This document shows, piece after piece, positions 1-7,157 of a DNA stretch of 64,000 bases. Under the pieces are notes generated by a model. That model was not told where the DNA came from and did not search any database. It saw only the letters and a list, made by a program, of their open reading frames with translations. The position numbers were made by a program, and so were the translations under genes. The DNA comes from a virus. Numbering within the stretch: position 1 is the first letter of the stretch; every line of letters starts with the position of its first letter. The stretch covers positions 1-64,000 of the IMG/VR virus record IMGVR_UViG_3300040751_000264; one strand, given 5' to 3'.

Positions 1-680
1 GATCTTAGATGTTTCATTAGTTCTTGATGCTTCTCTGAGCAATCAAACCGCACTTGATCTAATTGATCCTTAGTCAGATAATCTATTCCCCAGCCGCTGT
101 CATCATAAAGGGGCATCTTCATTTGACGAGATCTTACTTTATGATGCCCGTCATGCTGCAAATGCTTGTACCATGTGGGAGAATTCTCATGAAAATTAAT
201 CATGGATTCTTCAAACTCTAGTCCAGCAAAAGAACACATGCCCTCTACTGTTTCATTAAAGTTTTTTACCATATTTTCATATGTAACTAAATAGGTGTTG
301 GGCTTCTTTATTGCATAGATACAGGCTGCCATATCATTAGCACATTCGTATACCGATTGACCAAAGTTACCGTGTCTGCGGAGCGTTGATGCAACCCTGT
401 CCACTGGATCTCTAGTCACTATAAATATTGGAGACTCAGGCCAGTCCTCTTGTATCTTATTAATTTGATAAACATGGTCTGGAGTTTTTTCTACCAGGAA
501 GTCCGATTCTACAGAGGCAGTTTGCTTTACAAACACCTCTCTCAAATTTCTGATATGTCGAATTGAGTACGCACCACTTTCCATGGGGATTAATGAGCAT
601 TTGCTGTTAGCACCAAGGACGGTTGCTGTGAGTGTTGTGCCAGAGTGTTTGCCACCCATAACAAAGATTGGTGTTGTCAT
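1..680 (-). CDS. Sulfotransferase-family protein, partial (runs off left edge)
   Basis: The frame starts at an ATG at 680 and stays open for 226 codons to the window edge, so the C-terminus is missing. Near the N-terminus it has a P-loop like the 5'-phosphosulfate loop of PAPS sulfotransferases (GGKHSGTT, residues 9-16), then KTPDH (about 65-69) and VTRDPVDRVAS (about 88-98), which matches the 3'-phosphate-binding motif. The family transfers sulfate from PAPS to sugars, proteins or small molecules; the acceptor here is unknown. Its ATG overlaps the stop of the upstream gene (ATGA). It is the last visible member of the accessory modification cassette. Confidence 0.8.
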   Translation of the reverse strand, partial: MTTPIFVMGGKHSGTTLTATVLGANSKCSLIPMESGAYSIRHIRNLREVFVKQTASVESDFLVEKTPDHVYQINKIQEDWPESPIFIVTRDPVDRVASTLRRHGNFGQSVYECANDMAACIYAIKKPNTYLVTYENMVKNFNETVEGMCSFAGLEFEESMINFHENSPTWYKHLQHDGHHKVRSRQMKMPLYDDSGWGIDYLTKDQLDQVRFDCSEKHQELMKHLR

Positions 681-940
681 CACAAAAAGAATGCTTGTGG
701 TCGCCAGTCGGGTCCGAACTCGTCATACCAGTCATCAAAACCAGAAGCGACGCTATCAACGCTCATATCCTTGTCAGCCTCTTGAATCTCATTCTGTTCA
801 AATTCAATATAATATAGAATTTCGTCATTAAGAACGTACTCATTTCTCTGAGTATTCGTATCAGCATCAAAGTACACCTTGATGGCGTATGTCTGATCAC
901 CCTTTACGCTGTCTTTTTCTCCTATCAATTCAAAAGCCAT
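680..940 (-). CDS. Hypothetical protein, 86 aa
   Basis: Small acidic soluble protein that I do not recognise. It begins MAFELIGEK and ends with an aromatic, proline-containing tail. A longer form from a GTG at 958 is possible, but ATG 940 is preferred because TATAAT lies exactly 6 bases before it (947-952), a leaderless layout seen repeatedly in this genome. Its stop overlaps the start of the sulfotransferase gene. It sits between a methyltransferase-like gene and a sulfotransferase, but nothing in the sequence shows its role. Confidence 0.6.
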   Translation of the reverse strand: MAFELIGEKDSVKGDQTYAIKVYFDADTNTQRNEYVLNDEILYYIEFEQNEIQEADKDMSVDSVASGFDDWYDEFGPDWRPQAFFL

Positions 941-946
941 ATCTTT

Positions 947-952
947 ATTATA
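947..952 (-). promoter_or_regulatory. -10 element, leaderless layout, for gene at 680-940
   Basis: TATAAT, a 6-base gap, then ATG at 940. It lies within the 3' end of the preceding gene. No clear -35. Confidence 0.5.
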
Positions 953-1400
953 CCTCACTCTTCTTTATTGCCCAAAAGCACAGATCTGATCTTTCATAAT
1001 CAACATCAAACTTATGTGTCTCAAACATCGCGTCTAGATCAAGGTGGTTATAGAAGTCTGACATTACTAAATTCTTGTAATATGTCGGTGGATTTTTTAT
1101 GTGCCTACCCGCCGCTGCACAGGAGAACATTACAAACTTTGACGAAACTCTGTGCATTTCTTTAAGTTGCTCAAGGTAGTTTGGGGTATATTGAAAGTAG
1201 TTAACACTCATAACAACTGTAAAAGAATTATTTTCTATACTAGACATGTAGTTAGATTCTGGATTAACAACAAAGTTTCTAGAGTTTTCAAATAGATAAT
1301 TAATAGACTTGCTTCTTGCATGTGGTACATATTCAAGAACATCTACCCCACTAAAGAAGTGCGGCATTCTTTTCTTTGTTGATTCAAAAAAGGGACTCAT
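948..1400 (-). CDS. Methyltransferase-like protein lacking motif I, 150 aa
   Basis: Resembles the central and C-terminal part of class I SAM-dependent methyltransferases: GVDVLE (about 18-23), a VVMSVN strand (about 62-67) and an LKEMHRVSSKFVMFSC segment (about 79-94). The usual N-terminal glycine-rich SAM motif is absent. The protein begins where that motif would have ended, and its ATG overlaps the stop of the upstream oxygenase (ATGA). It may be a truncated or repurposed methyltransferase. Activity cannot be inferred. Confidence 0.6.
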   Translation of the reverse strand: MSPFFESTKKRMPHFFSGVDVLEYVPHARSKSINYLFENSRNFVVNPESNYMSSIENNSFTVVMSVNYFQYTPNYLEQLKEMHRVSSKFVMFSCAAAGRHIKNPPTYYKNLVMSDFYNHLDLDAMFETHKFDVDYERSDLCFWAIKKSEV

Positions 1401-1948
1401 GGCTGATATGGGTGCTCAATATCTATGTCGGAATTCCAGGAGACAATGGTCTTCCTCTTATCAAAAAAATCGTCAGGGCTTTTGTGAACCACATAAGCAG
1501 GAAAAACTAAGGTCTGGCCCTCTCTTACGTCAGGAACAAATTCCTCTCTTGTAAAGGGGTTTACAAGAACAGTTTTAGGTGCATTGTCATCCAACTCCAA
1601 GTAGTAGACATTAGTGAAATGCGAACCATGTGTGTGCCAGCCATGACTTGCCTTTGCTAAATATTGCTGAAACCAAATTTCTTTAACCCTAAACTTGCTA
1701 AAGTTCATAACCTTAAACACTTCAGCAATGTGTGGATTCAGATATGGCATAAGGTAATCAACCCATGGTCGTGAGAAGTCTGTTGAGTCTTGCCAGTCTA
1801 CCTTTGTAACATTAAGATTGTCGGTAGGATTCTCTGCCGACCCCGCCGCACTCTGATCAATAAGATCTAACAGGCTTTGCTTAATTTCCTCATGCGGCTC
1901 AAAGTCTGACACAGCATATACTGAATCAAGTTTATGTTTGGTTATCAT
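1397..1948 (-). CDS. 2-oxoglutarate/Fe(II)-dependent oxygenase-like protein, 183 aa
   Basis: The jelly-roll oxygenase signature is visible: WHTHGSH gives H105-x-H107, VVHKSP gives H155, and a basic R165/K166 is positioned to bind 2-oxoglutarate. The family uses Fe(II), O2 and 2-oxoglutarate to hydroxylate proteins, nucleic acids or small molecules; the substrate is unknown. The start overlaps the stop of a 58-aa ORF (TAATG) and the stop overlaps the methyltransferase-like gene (ATGA). One of three oxygenases within 4 kb. Confidence 0.75.
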   Translation of the reverse strand: MITKHKLDSVYAVSDFEPHEEIKQSLLDLIDQSAAGSAENPTDNLNVTKVDWQDSTDFSRPWVDYLMPYLNPHIAEVFKVMNFSKFRVKEIWFQQYLAKASHGWHTHGSHFTNVYYLELDDNAPKTVLVNPFTREEFVPDVREGQTLVFPAYVVHKSPDDFFDKRKTIVSWNSDIDIEHPYQP

Positions 1949-2124
1949 TACATGTCCTCCACAGGATCATCAAACCTATATCTTATATACATTGCAGCAA
2001 ACCTCAATCCCTCATTAAACCATCGTGTTTGATCGTCATTTTGACGTATCATTATACACTCTTCTATCTCATCAGAAAACTTTTCTCTCCAATATTTTTC
2101 AATATCGTGCCTAAGTTCATCCAT
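1948..2124 (-). CDS. Small hypothetical protein, 58 aa
   Basis: Complete ORF beginning MDELRHDIEKYW and ending in PVEDM, charged and probably helical, no recognised domain. The ATG at 2124 is 6 bases after TACAAT, and the stop shares an A with the ATG of the downstream oxygenase (TAATG). The coupling and the promoter-like element argue that it is a real gene despite its size. It starts just 3' of tRNA-Asn. Confidence 0.6.
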   Translation of the reverse strand: MDELRHDIEKYWREKFSDEIEECIMIRQNDDQTRWFNEGLRFAAMYIRYRFDDPVEDM

Positions 2125-2130
2125 GTAACT

Positions 2131-2136
2131 ATTGTA
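2131..2136 (-). promoter_or_regulatory. -10 element, leaderless layout, between tRNA-Asn and 58-aa ORF
   Basis: TACAAT, a 6-base gap, then ATG at 2124. It lies between the 3' end of tRNA-Asn (2143) and the start codon. The -35 position would fall inside the tRNA. Confidence 0.45.
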
Positions 2137-2142
2137 TACCCG

Positions 2143-2214
2143 CTGGCGTGGTAGGATTCGAACCTACAACCCATCGATTAACAGTCGATTGCGCTGCCGT
2201 TGCGCCACACGCCA
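2143..2214 (-). tRNA. tRNA-Asn(GTT)
   Basis: A full cloverleaf can be drawn on the minus strand: 7-bp acceptor TGGCGTG/CACGCCA, discriminator G, T-loop TTCGAAT and anticodon loop centred on GTT. No CCA is encoded. Confidence 0.93.
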
Positions 2215-2218
2215 TTGT

Positions 2219-2845
2219 TTAGTTAAAGAAAGGTGACTCTTGCCACAACTTCTTTGCTTCGTTCTGCTTGACGATCTTGCGTGACCAAGAGAATCCAGCA
2301 TCCCCACCCCAAGCGTCCCACATGATGCGACCATTGGATGGATTAGAAGTATTATAAAAGTCCTTGCCCTTTTTGTCAACCTCATGGCGTGAGAAGAATG
2401 AATACATTCTCTTGACTGTAGATAGCGACATTGATCTGCCTGCAACAATATCAGAGGCTCTGCCCCAACCGACTGGCGTTCCCGCACCTGTTGCCTTGCC
2501 CTCTTCTTTCCATCGCAGGGCACGCTTTGCGGCAGCCTTCATTCCAGCGGTTGGCCTGTAGGAATCTGCTGCCTTCACTACCGCTGGATTACATGTATCG
2601 CAAATTTCACAAGGAATATTTTCTTCCTTGCACTCTGGACAGCCACAGTTTTCGTATCCTCTTTCATATGCTCCTGCATAATCGGCCTTCTGTGGCTTAA
2701 TGGGAACGCAGTTAGGAACCATTCTACCAGTGCCATCGCCTGCTGGCTTCATGCCTTCCATGCGATAACCTTCCCAGCAAGGATCTTTCTTGTCCATATT
2801 CTCTGTCATATCCTCTACGAACTCTTTCATTTCTTCACGATCCAT
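2219..2845 (-). CDS. Phage protein with Cys cluster and conserved TVKRM/RHEVD domain, 208 aa
   Basis: Start chosen at ATG 2845 because TACAAT lies 7 bases upstream; an upstream in-frame start would overlap the sulfotransferase gene. An N-terminal WEGY..GMKP motif with VPNCVP (about 24-48) is followed by six cysteines at about 67, 69, 72, 79, 82 and 85, likely a zinc site. The C-terminal half carries LSLSTVKRM, RHEVDKKG and an IMWDAWGGDAGFSW stretch. I recognise this combination as a recurrent phage module, often joined to head-maturation or capsid-associated proteins, but I am not sure of a family name. Here it is free-standing beside tRNA-Asn. Function unknown. Confidence 0.7.
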   Translation of the reverse strand: MDREEMKEFVEDMTENMDKKDPCWEGYRMEGMKPAGDGTGRMVPNCVPIKPQKADYAGAYERGYENCGCPECKEENIPCEICDTCNPAVVKAADSYRPTAGMKAAAKRALRWKEEGKATGAGTPVGWGRASDIVAGRSMSLSTVKRMYSFFSRHEVDKKGKDFYNTSNPSNGRIMWDAWGGDAGFSWSRKIVKQNEAKKLWQESPFFN

Positions 2846-2852
2846 GATATAA

Positions 2853-2858
2853 ATTGTA
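2853..2858 (-). promoter_or_regulatory. -10 element, leaderless layout, for gene at 2219-2845
   Basis: TACAAT, 7 bases, then ATG at 2845. No convincing Shine-Dalgarno sequence precedes that ATG. Confidence 0.5.
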
Positions 2859-3623
2859 TCACGATTTCCAAGAAACGCCCGTGTAGCCTGGAAGAACGTC
2901 ATAGTCTATAGCAAAATGCTTTTTGATTATCTTAATTGATTTTGGAGACAGTTCTATGCTATCTCTTTCGCTTGCATTCAATCTTTGTAACGGAACACTT
3001 TCTTCTATCCCTACCTCATCTAGAACATCCTGCCACTCATCATTAAGAACAGACAGATCTTTAATCATTCCAAGGTCTGAGGTAGATAGTGCTTCAAGCC
3101 TACGCACCTGTGGCCTAATAAAAGAAAAGTCGTCCTTAAATATATATCTTACAAATCCGTCTATTCCAGAAGAATTAATTACTGAATCTGCGTACCCGTG
3201 AACAAATGCTTCAGTGTATGGCCAAGCGTTGGGAAACTCTTGAGTCCTTATAATCTCTTTCCACCTCTGTCTATTTATTCTTCCAATGTGATACTTAACG
3301 CTTGTATGGGAGAAAAAATATAACGATTTTATTAAGTCTATTGGATCTCTTACTACAGATATTTTTTTAAAGTCACCCCAGTTTTCTGGAAGAACAAAAC
3401 TCTCTATGTCTTTAGCAGTAGAGTGTTTCCAAAGCATTGTTTTATTTACTTCATCTATGCTGTATCTGTCATATAGATTTTGCTGATATCTTTCACCATA
3501 GATTGTGCTGCCCATGATTATGTCTGACCAGTGTAGGTGTGGTTGCAAGGCTGTTTCTACGGATGTGCCGCCACACTTCTCTAGATGAATAAAAACAAAG
3601 TTTCTTGATGGACTGATAATCAT
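2859..3623 (-). CDS. Sulfotransferase-family protein, 254 aa
   Basis: Contains LEKCGGTS (residues 14-21), a sulfotransferase P-loop for the 5'-phosphosulfate of PAPS, and VVRDPIDLIKS (about 90-100), matching the 3'-phosphate motif. A longer frame reaches back to 3677 but runs through tRNA-Val, so ATG 3623 is chosen; it lies only 4 bases after the tRNA 3' end. No Shine-Dalgarno sequence can fit in that gap, so translation may start on a message trimmed by tRNA processing. Second sulfotransferase of the cassette; acceptor unknown. Confidence 0.8.
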   Translation of the reverse strand: MIISPSRNFVFIHLEKCGGTSVETALQPHLHWSDIIMGSTIYGERYQQNLYDRYSIDEVNKTMLWKHSTAKDIESFVLPENWGDFKKISVVRDPIDLIKSLYFFSHTSVKYHIGRINRQRWKEIIRTQEFPNAWPYTEAFVHGYADSVINSSGIDGFVRYIFKDDFSFIRPQVRRLEALSTSDLGMIKDLSVLNDEWQDVLDEVGIEESVPLQRLNASERDSIELSPKSIKIIKKHFAIDYDVLPGYTGVSWKS

Positions 3624-3627
3624 AGCG

Positions 3628-3700
3628 TGGACGATGAGAGATTCGAACTCCCGACATTCTGGGTGTAAACCAGACACTCTACCAACTGAGTTAATCGTCC
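3628..3700 (-). tRNA. tRNA-Val(TAC)
   Basis: Acceptor GGACGAT/ATCGTCC, discriminator A, anticodon stem TCTGG/CCAGA around a loop with TAC, T-loop TTCGAAT. No encoded CCA. One base separates it from tRNA-Thr upstream. Confidence 0.93.
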
Positions 3701-3701
3701 G

Positions 3702-3773
3702 AGCCTCCTGTCAGATTCGAACTGACGACAACCCGCTTACAAGGCGGGTACTCTACCCCTGAGTTAAGGAGGC
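3702..3773 (-). tRNA. tRNA-Thr(TGT)
   Basis: Acceptor GCCTCCT/AGGAGGC, anticodon stem CCCGC/GCGGG around loop CTTGTAA, T-loop TTCGAAT, discriminator T. No encoded CCA. Probably co-transcribed with tRNA-Val. Confidence 0.93.
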
Positions 3774-3783
3774 ATTACCCAAA

Positions 3784-4014
3784 TTATACAGGGCTTGATT
3801 CAGATGGCTTCTCGTTGATCTTATAAGTCTCATCAACAATTTCAAAGGCGTAATCACGCAGGGATTCCTCATGCTTCAGAAAGTGATGGCGGCAGAAAAG
3901 AAGATCCCCTGCTACTCCATTTACCCAAACAAAAGCCTGACTCTGACAGCGATCACAACGATCACTAATTTTTAGAACATCAGAAACTTCGTTTTCCTGA
4001 ACCATTGTTTCCAT
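3784..4014 (-). CDS. DUF7455-like small zinc protein, 76 aa
   Basis: Carries CDRCQSQAFVWV (about 20-31), then LLFCRHHFLKHE (about 39-50), a CxxC...C..H pattern that likely binds zinc. It resembles the DUF7455 proteins common in Actinobacteria and their phages; function unknown. It has the strongest promoter in the window immediately upstream and an AAAGGAG Shine-Dalgarno sequence 5 bases before its ATG. That promoter probably also drives the tRNA-Thr/Val pair and the genes below. Confidence 0.75.
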   Translation of the reverse strand: METMVQENEVSDVLKISDRCDRCQSQAFVWVNGVAGDLLFCRHHFLKHEESLRDYAFEIVDETYKINEKPSESSPV

Positions 4015-4043
4015 TATATCTCCTTTGTTTGATTGACAAGAAT

Positions 4044-4072
4044 ATTATATCGATAAAATACCGTTGTGTCAA
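4044..4072 (-). promoter_or_regulatory. Consensus housekeeping-type promoter
   Basis: TTGACA (4067-4072), a 17-base spacer, then TATAAT (4044-4049). Both boxes are perfect matches. It reads into the zinc protein and tRNA-Thr/Val. Confidence 0.85.
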
Positions 4073-4074
4073 TA

Positions 4075-4656
4075 TCAGATAGGCATGAAAGAAATGTTGA
4101 TAGCGTTTCTTTCTTGCATTGCAAGCAAGGTTTCCCTTGTGCCAATGTCATATCCACAAGTTATTCTATGGCCCTCATACTGACCGTTAGAATAAACTTT
4201 GTGTTGAACATCTGATGGGCCAATATAAATATTGCCCACCTTATTTTCAATCTCAAAGTTTTCAAACATGGTAACAGAGTCTTTCGGATCAATAGAAATG
4301 TATCCGTGACATGCCCAATCAAAGTGGGCGTGCCAATCTAATAGGTCATTTTCGTAGTGATAGTTTGCCCATGATTGCATCCATAGCGGCTCATCTGTTT
4401 GAAGATAGTCTCTAACAATATATTGCAAATCCTTGTATAGGTTGTAAAACATTTCATACCCCGCAGAGATAGCAAACAGGTTATAAACGTTATACCCCCA
4501 TGTGGAATCAATGTCTGGGTATATTGATTTAAGTGAGTTGCGTGAACTTTCAATCTCACGAACAAATTCATCTTTGTTATCAATAATCTCAGAAGAACTA
4601 TATACCTTATACCTTGGGCTTTCTCCTTCTTGCATCAGCGTTAGTCGTTCACTCAT
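4075..4656 (-). CDS. 2-oxoglutarate/Fe(II) oxygenase-like protein, 193 aa
   Basis: The WHAHFDWACHGY segment gives H109-x-H111, with H152 in SDVQHKV and R164 in GHRITCGYD. This fits a double-stranded beta-helix oxygenase (two His plus a third ligand, and an Arg for 2-oxoglutarate). Start set at ATG 4656, one base after the upstream stop; eight more in-frame codons exist but overlap that gene. It directly follows the prolyl-hydroxylase-like gene, so the two are probably co-expressed. Substrate unknown. Confidence 0.75.
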   Translation of the reverse strand: MSERLTLMQEGESPRYKVYSSSEIIDNKDEFVREIESSRNSLKSIYPDIDSTWGYNVYNLFAISAGYEMFYNLYKDLQYIVRDYLQTDEPLWMQSWANYHYENDLLDWHAHFDWACHGYISIDPKDSVTMFENFEIENKVGNIYIGPSDVQHKVYSNGQYEGHRITCGYDIGTRETLLAMQERNAINISFMPI

Positions 4657-4657
4657 G

Positions 4658-5272
4658 CTAGCCTCTGTAGTACCTTTCAAAGGTATCGCTATTAATTGTC
4701 AAACCAAACCACGTTACCAGAACATACTTGTTTCCAGAGATGGGATGCCTAGCCTCATGTGAGTATGGGAATGTAGCAGGGAACAGCACAAGCCTACCCG
4801 CCTTTGGCTGCACACTAATATCAAATTGATCAAAGTATGTCTCCCCACCCTCTTCCACATCGTTTAGATATAGAATGGCAGACATTGCCCGTGGTGTATC
4901 TGGCCCAAAGTCATAGTGTGGCTTATAGAAACCGTCGCCAGCAAGGTACTCCAACATGGAGATCTTTTCCATATGGCTGAAGAAGATATCGTTGTCCTGT
5001 GCATACTTGTTAGCCTGAAGATAGATCTTCTGTGCTGTGCTAAAGAATACTAGCGGATTCTCAAAATGGACGGGAAACGGGAAAGAATTTGATCTGCGAG
5101 AATCAGTATCAACACTTCCATCTCCACCTAGAGCAGAGGGCATCCAGTTATCTGGGATACTGTTCGCAATATCAATAAGTTCTTGCGGGTTGTCAATTAC
5201 ATTATCAATAACCCTGATTCCAGGAAAGATATCTTCTCCCTCTGCAATCTCCACATCATTAACGTATAGCAT
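4658..5272 (-). CDS. Prolyl 4-hydroxylase-like 2OG/Fe(II) oxygenase, 204 aa
   Basis: Carries the classic P4H-type active site: H119-x-D121 in KPHYDFGPD, H172 in SHEARHP and K182 in GNKYVLVTW. Between these, ILYLNDVEEGGET (about 133-145) is the usual conserved strand-loop. Family members hydroxylate prolyl or other residues in proteins, and viral homologues are common. Start at ATG 5272 with AAAGGAG upstream and a TAAAAT -10-like box at 5294-5299. Which protein or other molecule it modifies is not shown. Confidence 0.85.
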   Translation of the reverse strand: MLYVNDVEIAEGEDIFPGIRVIDNVIDNPQELIDIANSIPDNWMPSALGGDGSVDTDSRRSNSFPFPVHFENPLVFFSTAQKIYLQANKYAQDNDIFFSHMEKISMLEYLAGDGFYKPHYDFGPDTPRAMSAILYLNDVEEGGETYFDQFDISVQPKAGRLVLFPATFPYSHEARHPISGNKYVLVTWFGLTINSDTFERYYRG

Positions 5273-5299
5273 GTTTCTCCTTTTGTCAGTAGAATTTTA

Positions 5300-5953
5300 T
5301 CACAACTCTGCCTCTGAGTCTAGCCAGACTAGAGACATTGTTTTATTATGAATGACCCTAACACTTGGATCAAACCAAATCTTAAATCCAAACGACCTCG
5401 CCTTTGCACACCAAGCGGAGTCTTCTGTGGCATAAGACGCAACGGTTCCATCCTTGTTGAAAAGGAAGTTGTCGAACCACGGTCGCGGAAGTTGTTCAAA
5501 CACACCTTGCTTTATACAGATAAAGCCAAAGCCGCAAGAGGTAACTATTGACTCCCTAGACACTGGTATCTGGTGTGGATAAGGAGAACTCACCTCGTCA
5601 AAGGAAATTGCAACTGTTCCATTTGTCTGCATATATGCACCTGTAACAATATCCCTTTCTGAACGATATAGTGTAAGAACATCTTCTGGCTCCCACTGAA
5701 TATCAGAATCTATCCACATTATCTTGTTATATGTGAACTTTCCAGAGAAGGGCACTTCAGAATCAAACTGGTCATCATTTCTATCATTAATTACCCTTTC
5801 TCTTGCGTGACGCAGAGTTGGTGATTCATAATTAATAAATTGCCAAGTTATCCCCTCTTCTTCTAAAACCTTAATGGTCTTAGTTAGGCTCCTGACAAAT
5901 GCACCAGTGATCAAAGACCCTGGCGTTCCTATTACTATGTCGTAGTGTTCCAT
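5300..5953 (-). CDS. GT-A fold glycosyltransferase, 217 aa
   Basis: An early ARERVINDRN region is followed by IMWIDSDIQW (about 78-87), giving the D82-S-D84 metal and sugar-nucleotide motif of GT-A enzymes. A later acidic TEDSAWC segment is a candidate catalytic region. It likely transfers a sugar from a nucleotide donor; donor and acceptor are unknown. The ATG at 5953 lies 13 bases after tRNA-Tyr with an AAAGGAAG Shine-Dalgarno sequence between them, so it is probably transcribed through the tRNAs. Confidence 0.75.
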   Translation of the reverse strand: MEHYDIVIGTPGSLITGAFVRSLTKTIKVLEEEGITWQFINYESPTLRHARERVINDRNDDQFDSEVPFSGKFTYNKIMWIDSDIQWEPEDVLTLYRSERDIVTGAYMQTNGTVAISFDEVSSPYPHQIPVSRESIVTSCGFGFICIKQGVFEQLPRPWFDNFLFNKDGTVASYATEDSAWCAKARSFGFKIWFDPSVRVIHNKTMSLVWLDSEAEL

Positions 5954-5966
5954 AACTTCCTTTCTG

Positions 5967-6046
5967 TGCCCGATGCTGGAATCGAACCAGCCATGCCAAC
6001 GGCGACGGTTTTACAGACCGCTTCCCCACCTTGGGGACTATCGGGC
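5967..6046 (-). tRNA. tRNA-Tyr(GTA)
   Basis: Acceptor GCCCGAT/ATCGGGC, anticodon stem GCGGT/ACCGT with loop CTGTAAA, T-stem GCTGG/CCAGC. It has the long variable arm expected of bacterial tRNA-Tyr. No encoded CCA. Confidence 0.93.
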
Positions 6047-6051
6047 TTAAG

Positions 6052-6124
6052 TGCCCCTGGCAGGAGTCGAACCTGCGACTTAAGCATTAGAAGTGCTCCA
6101 CTCTGTCCTCTGAGTTACAGGGGC
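6052..6124 (-). tRNA. tRNA-Arg(TCT)
   Basis: Acceptor GCCCCTG/CAGGGGC, D-stem ACTC/GAGT, anticodon stem GAGCA/TGCTT with loop CTTCTAA, T-stem GCAGG/CCTGC. It reads AGA/AGG codons, often rare in actinobacterial hosts. Confidence 0.92.
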
Positions 6125-6145
6125 GTAACATCAACTTCCCAAGCG

Positions 6146-6216
6146 AGCGGCTGACCAGAATCGAACTGGCGATAAGAGTTTGGAAGACTCTTGTGTTACC
6201 TCTACACCACAGCCGC
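6146..6216 (-). tRNA. tRNA-Gly(TCC)
   Basis: Acceptor GCGGCTG/CAGCCGC, discriminator T, anticodon stem AGAGT/ACTCT with loop CTTCCAA, T-loop TTCGATT. Reads GGA/GGG. Confidence 0.93.
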
Positions 6217-6223
6217 GAATAGG

Positions 6224-6421
6224 CTACCTTGTAGTCTTGGTCCACTGCAATTTGTATTGCTTTAGACCCATTCGATAGCACCTATTGTACTCCTCTGCGT
6301 ACTTCTTTTCAAGTGCCTCGCCTTGCTTGCCGCCAACAGACTTCTTGATAGAATCCATTGCCTTTTCTAGATCACGCAATGCACGCTGATCTTCTTCTGT
6401 ATAATCTTCTTTAGACTTCAA
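6224..6421 (-). CDS. Hypothetical charged helical protein, 65 aa
   Basis: Lysine- and glutamate-rich, predicted helical throughout (MKSKEDYTEEDQRALRD at the N-terminus), no recognised domain. Its ATG overlaps the upstream stop (ATGA) and its end lies 7 bases before tRNA-Gly, so it appears to be the last protein gene before the three-tRNA block. Confidence 0.6.
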   Translation of the reverse strand: MKSKEDYTEEDQRALRDLEKAMDSIKKSVGGKQGEALEKKYAEEYNRCYRMGLKQYKLQWTKTTR

Positions 6422-6906
6422 CTTGCTACCTCCAATAGTTCCTCGTTATACATTAATAGATGCGTAGGCCACACATAACTGCATTTATCGCAACATGAGA
6501 TGGCCTCGTCATGCACGAACTCTGCATAAAACTCTGGGTCTTTATTATATAGATTATTACGATGGGATTGGTGGACACGCTCATCATTCCACCACGGCGG
6601 CATTACGATGTTGCTTCCACGGTCCCAATTATCACTGTGCATCTTGGTGATTGCTGACCAGTTCTTCTCAGTAGCAATGCCACGAAACTCACACTCTAGC
6701 ATCATGTTCTCTAGATATGCGTAAAGAGCATTGTCATAGTTGCGCCACATCTTAACGGCAGGGTGATTGACCCAGCCACCCTTAGTACGGCCAGAGGACA
6801 GAATGTTGTAGATCTGACGACCCTCTAGCAGTTGCTTGTTAAGCCGCTTGTTGTCTAGCACAACAGCAGACTCATGCATGTCTGCATACGGAACAAAGGT
6901 TTGCAT
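6418..6906 (-). CDS. Pyrimidine dimer DNA glycosylase-like protein, 162 aa
   Basis: From ATG 6906 the protein reads MQTFVPYADMHESAVVLDN, then RLNKQLLEGRQI, then a GWVNHPAVKMWRNY block. This resembles the T4 endonuclease V-like pyrimidine dimer glycosylase family widespread in Actinobacteria and their phages. A C-terminal CCDKC suggests an extra metal site. If active it would excise UV-induced dimers. A TTG at 6921 is possible but overlaps the upstream gene. Assignment is from motif memory, so moderate. Confidence 0.6.
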   Translation of the reverse strand: MQTFVPYADMHESAVVLDNKRLNKQLLEGRQIYNILSSGRTKGGWVNHPAVKMWRNYDNALYAYLENMMLECEFRGIATEKNWSAITKMHSDNWDRGSNIVMPPWWNDERVHQSHRNNLYNKDPEFYAEFVHDEAISCCDKCSYVWPTHLLMYNEELLEVAS

Positions 6907-6907
6907 A

Positions 6908-7090
6908 TTAATCCATTTCAATCAGGTCCAACGGCGTTGGAGCAGTTAACTTAGTATGACAGTAAGCGCACTCACAGTCAAGTAGGTAGGAGGTAATTTC
7001 GTATGCTTCATCAAATTGAACCTGAACGGTAAATAAAGATGATCCACAGGTGACGCATTCCCTGGTGGGGATACCACGGCAGTCAAGCAT
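6908..7090 (-). CDS. Small zinc-ribbon protein, 60 aa
   Basis: Two cysteine pairs, CVTC (about 12-15) and CECAYC (about 39-44), suggest a zinc ribbon. AAGGAG lies 6 bases before ATG 7090. Short Cys4 proteins like this are common in actinophages without known function. It lies directly downstream of a stem-loop at 7114-7144. Confidence 0.65.
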   Translation of the reverse strand: MLDCRGIPTRECVTCGSSLFTVQVQFDEAYEITSYLLDCECAYCHTKLTAPTPLDLIEMD

Positions 7091-7113
7091 TATTACTCCT
7101 TATATATGACTTA

Positions 7114-7144
7114 TCCACGCCCCCAATTTTACAGGAGGCGTGGA
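7114..7144 (-). terminator. Stem-loop between 57-aa gene and zinc-ribbon gene
   Basis: Inverted repeat TCCACGCC/GGCGTGGA (8 bp) around a 15-base loop. No strong T-run follows, so it may be a weak terminator or an mRNA 3' end stabiliser. Confidence 0.45.
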
Positions 7145-7157
7145 CAAATGTCAATAA

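Noticed and set aside
2164-2523. Minus-strand ORF of 119 codons
   Set aside because: It runs through tRNA-Asn and overlaps the Cys-cluster protein in another frame. Its composition is not protein-like.
3624-3677. Longer N-terminus for the sulfotransferase
   Set aside because: It would translate the tRNA-Val sequence. The sulfotransferase motif begins just after ATG 3623.
1397-5272. TET/JBP-type DNA base oxygenases
   Set aside because: The active-site spacing and the GNKYVLVTW/HYDFGP patterns fit prolyl-hydroxylase-like proteins better. No thymine- or cytosine-specific methyltransferase is visible, so DNA modification is kept only as an alternative.
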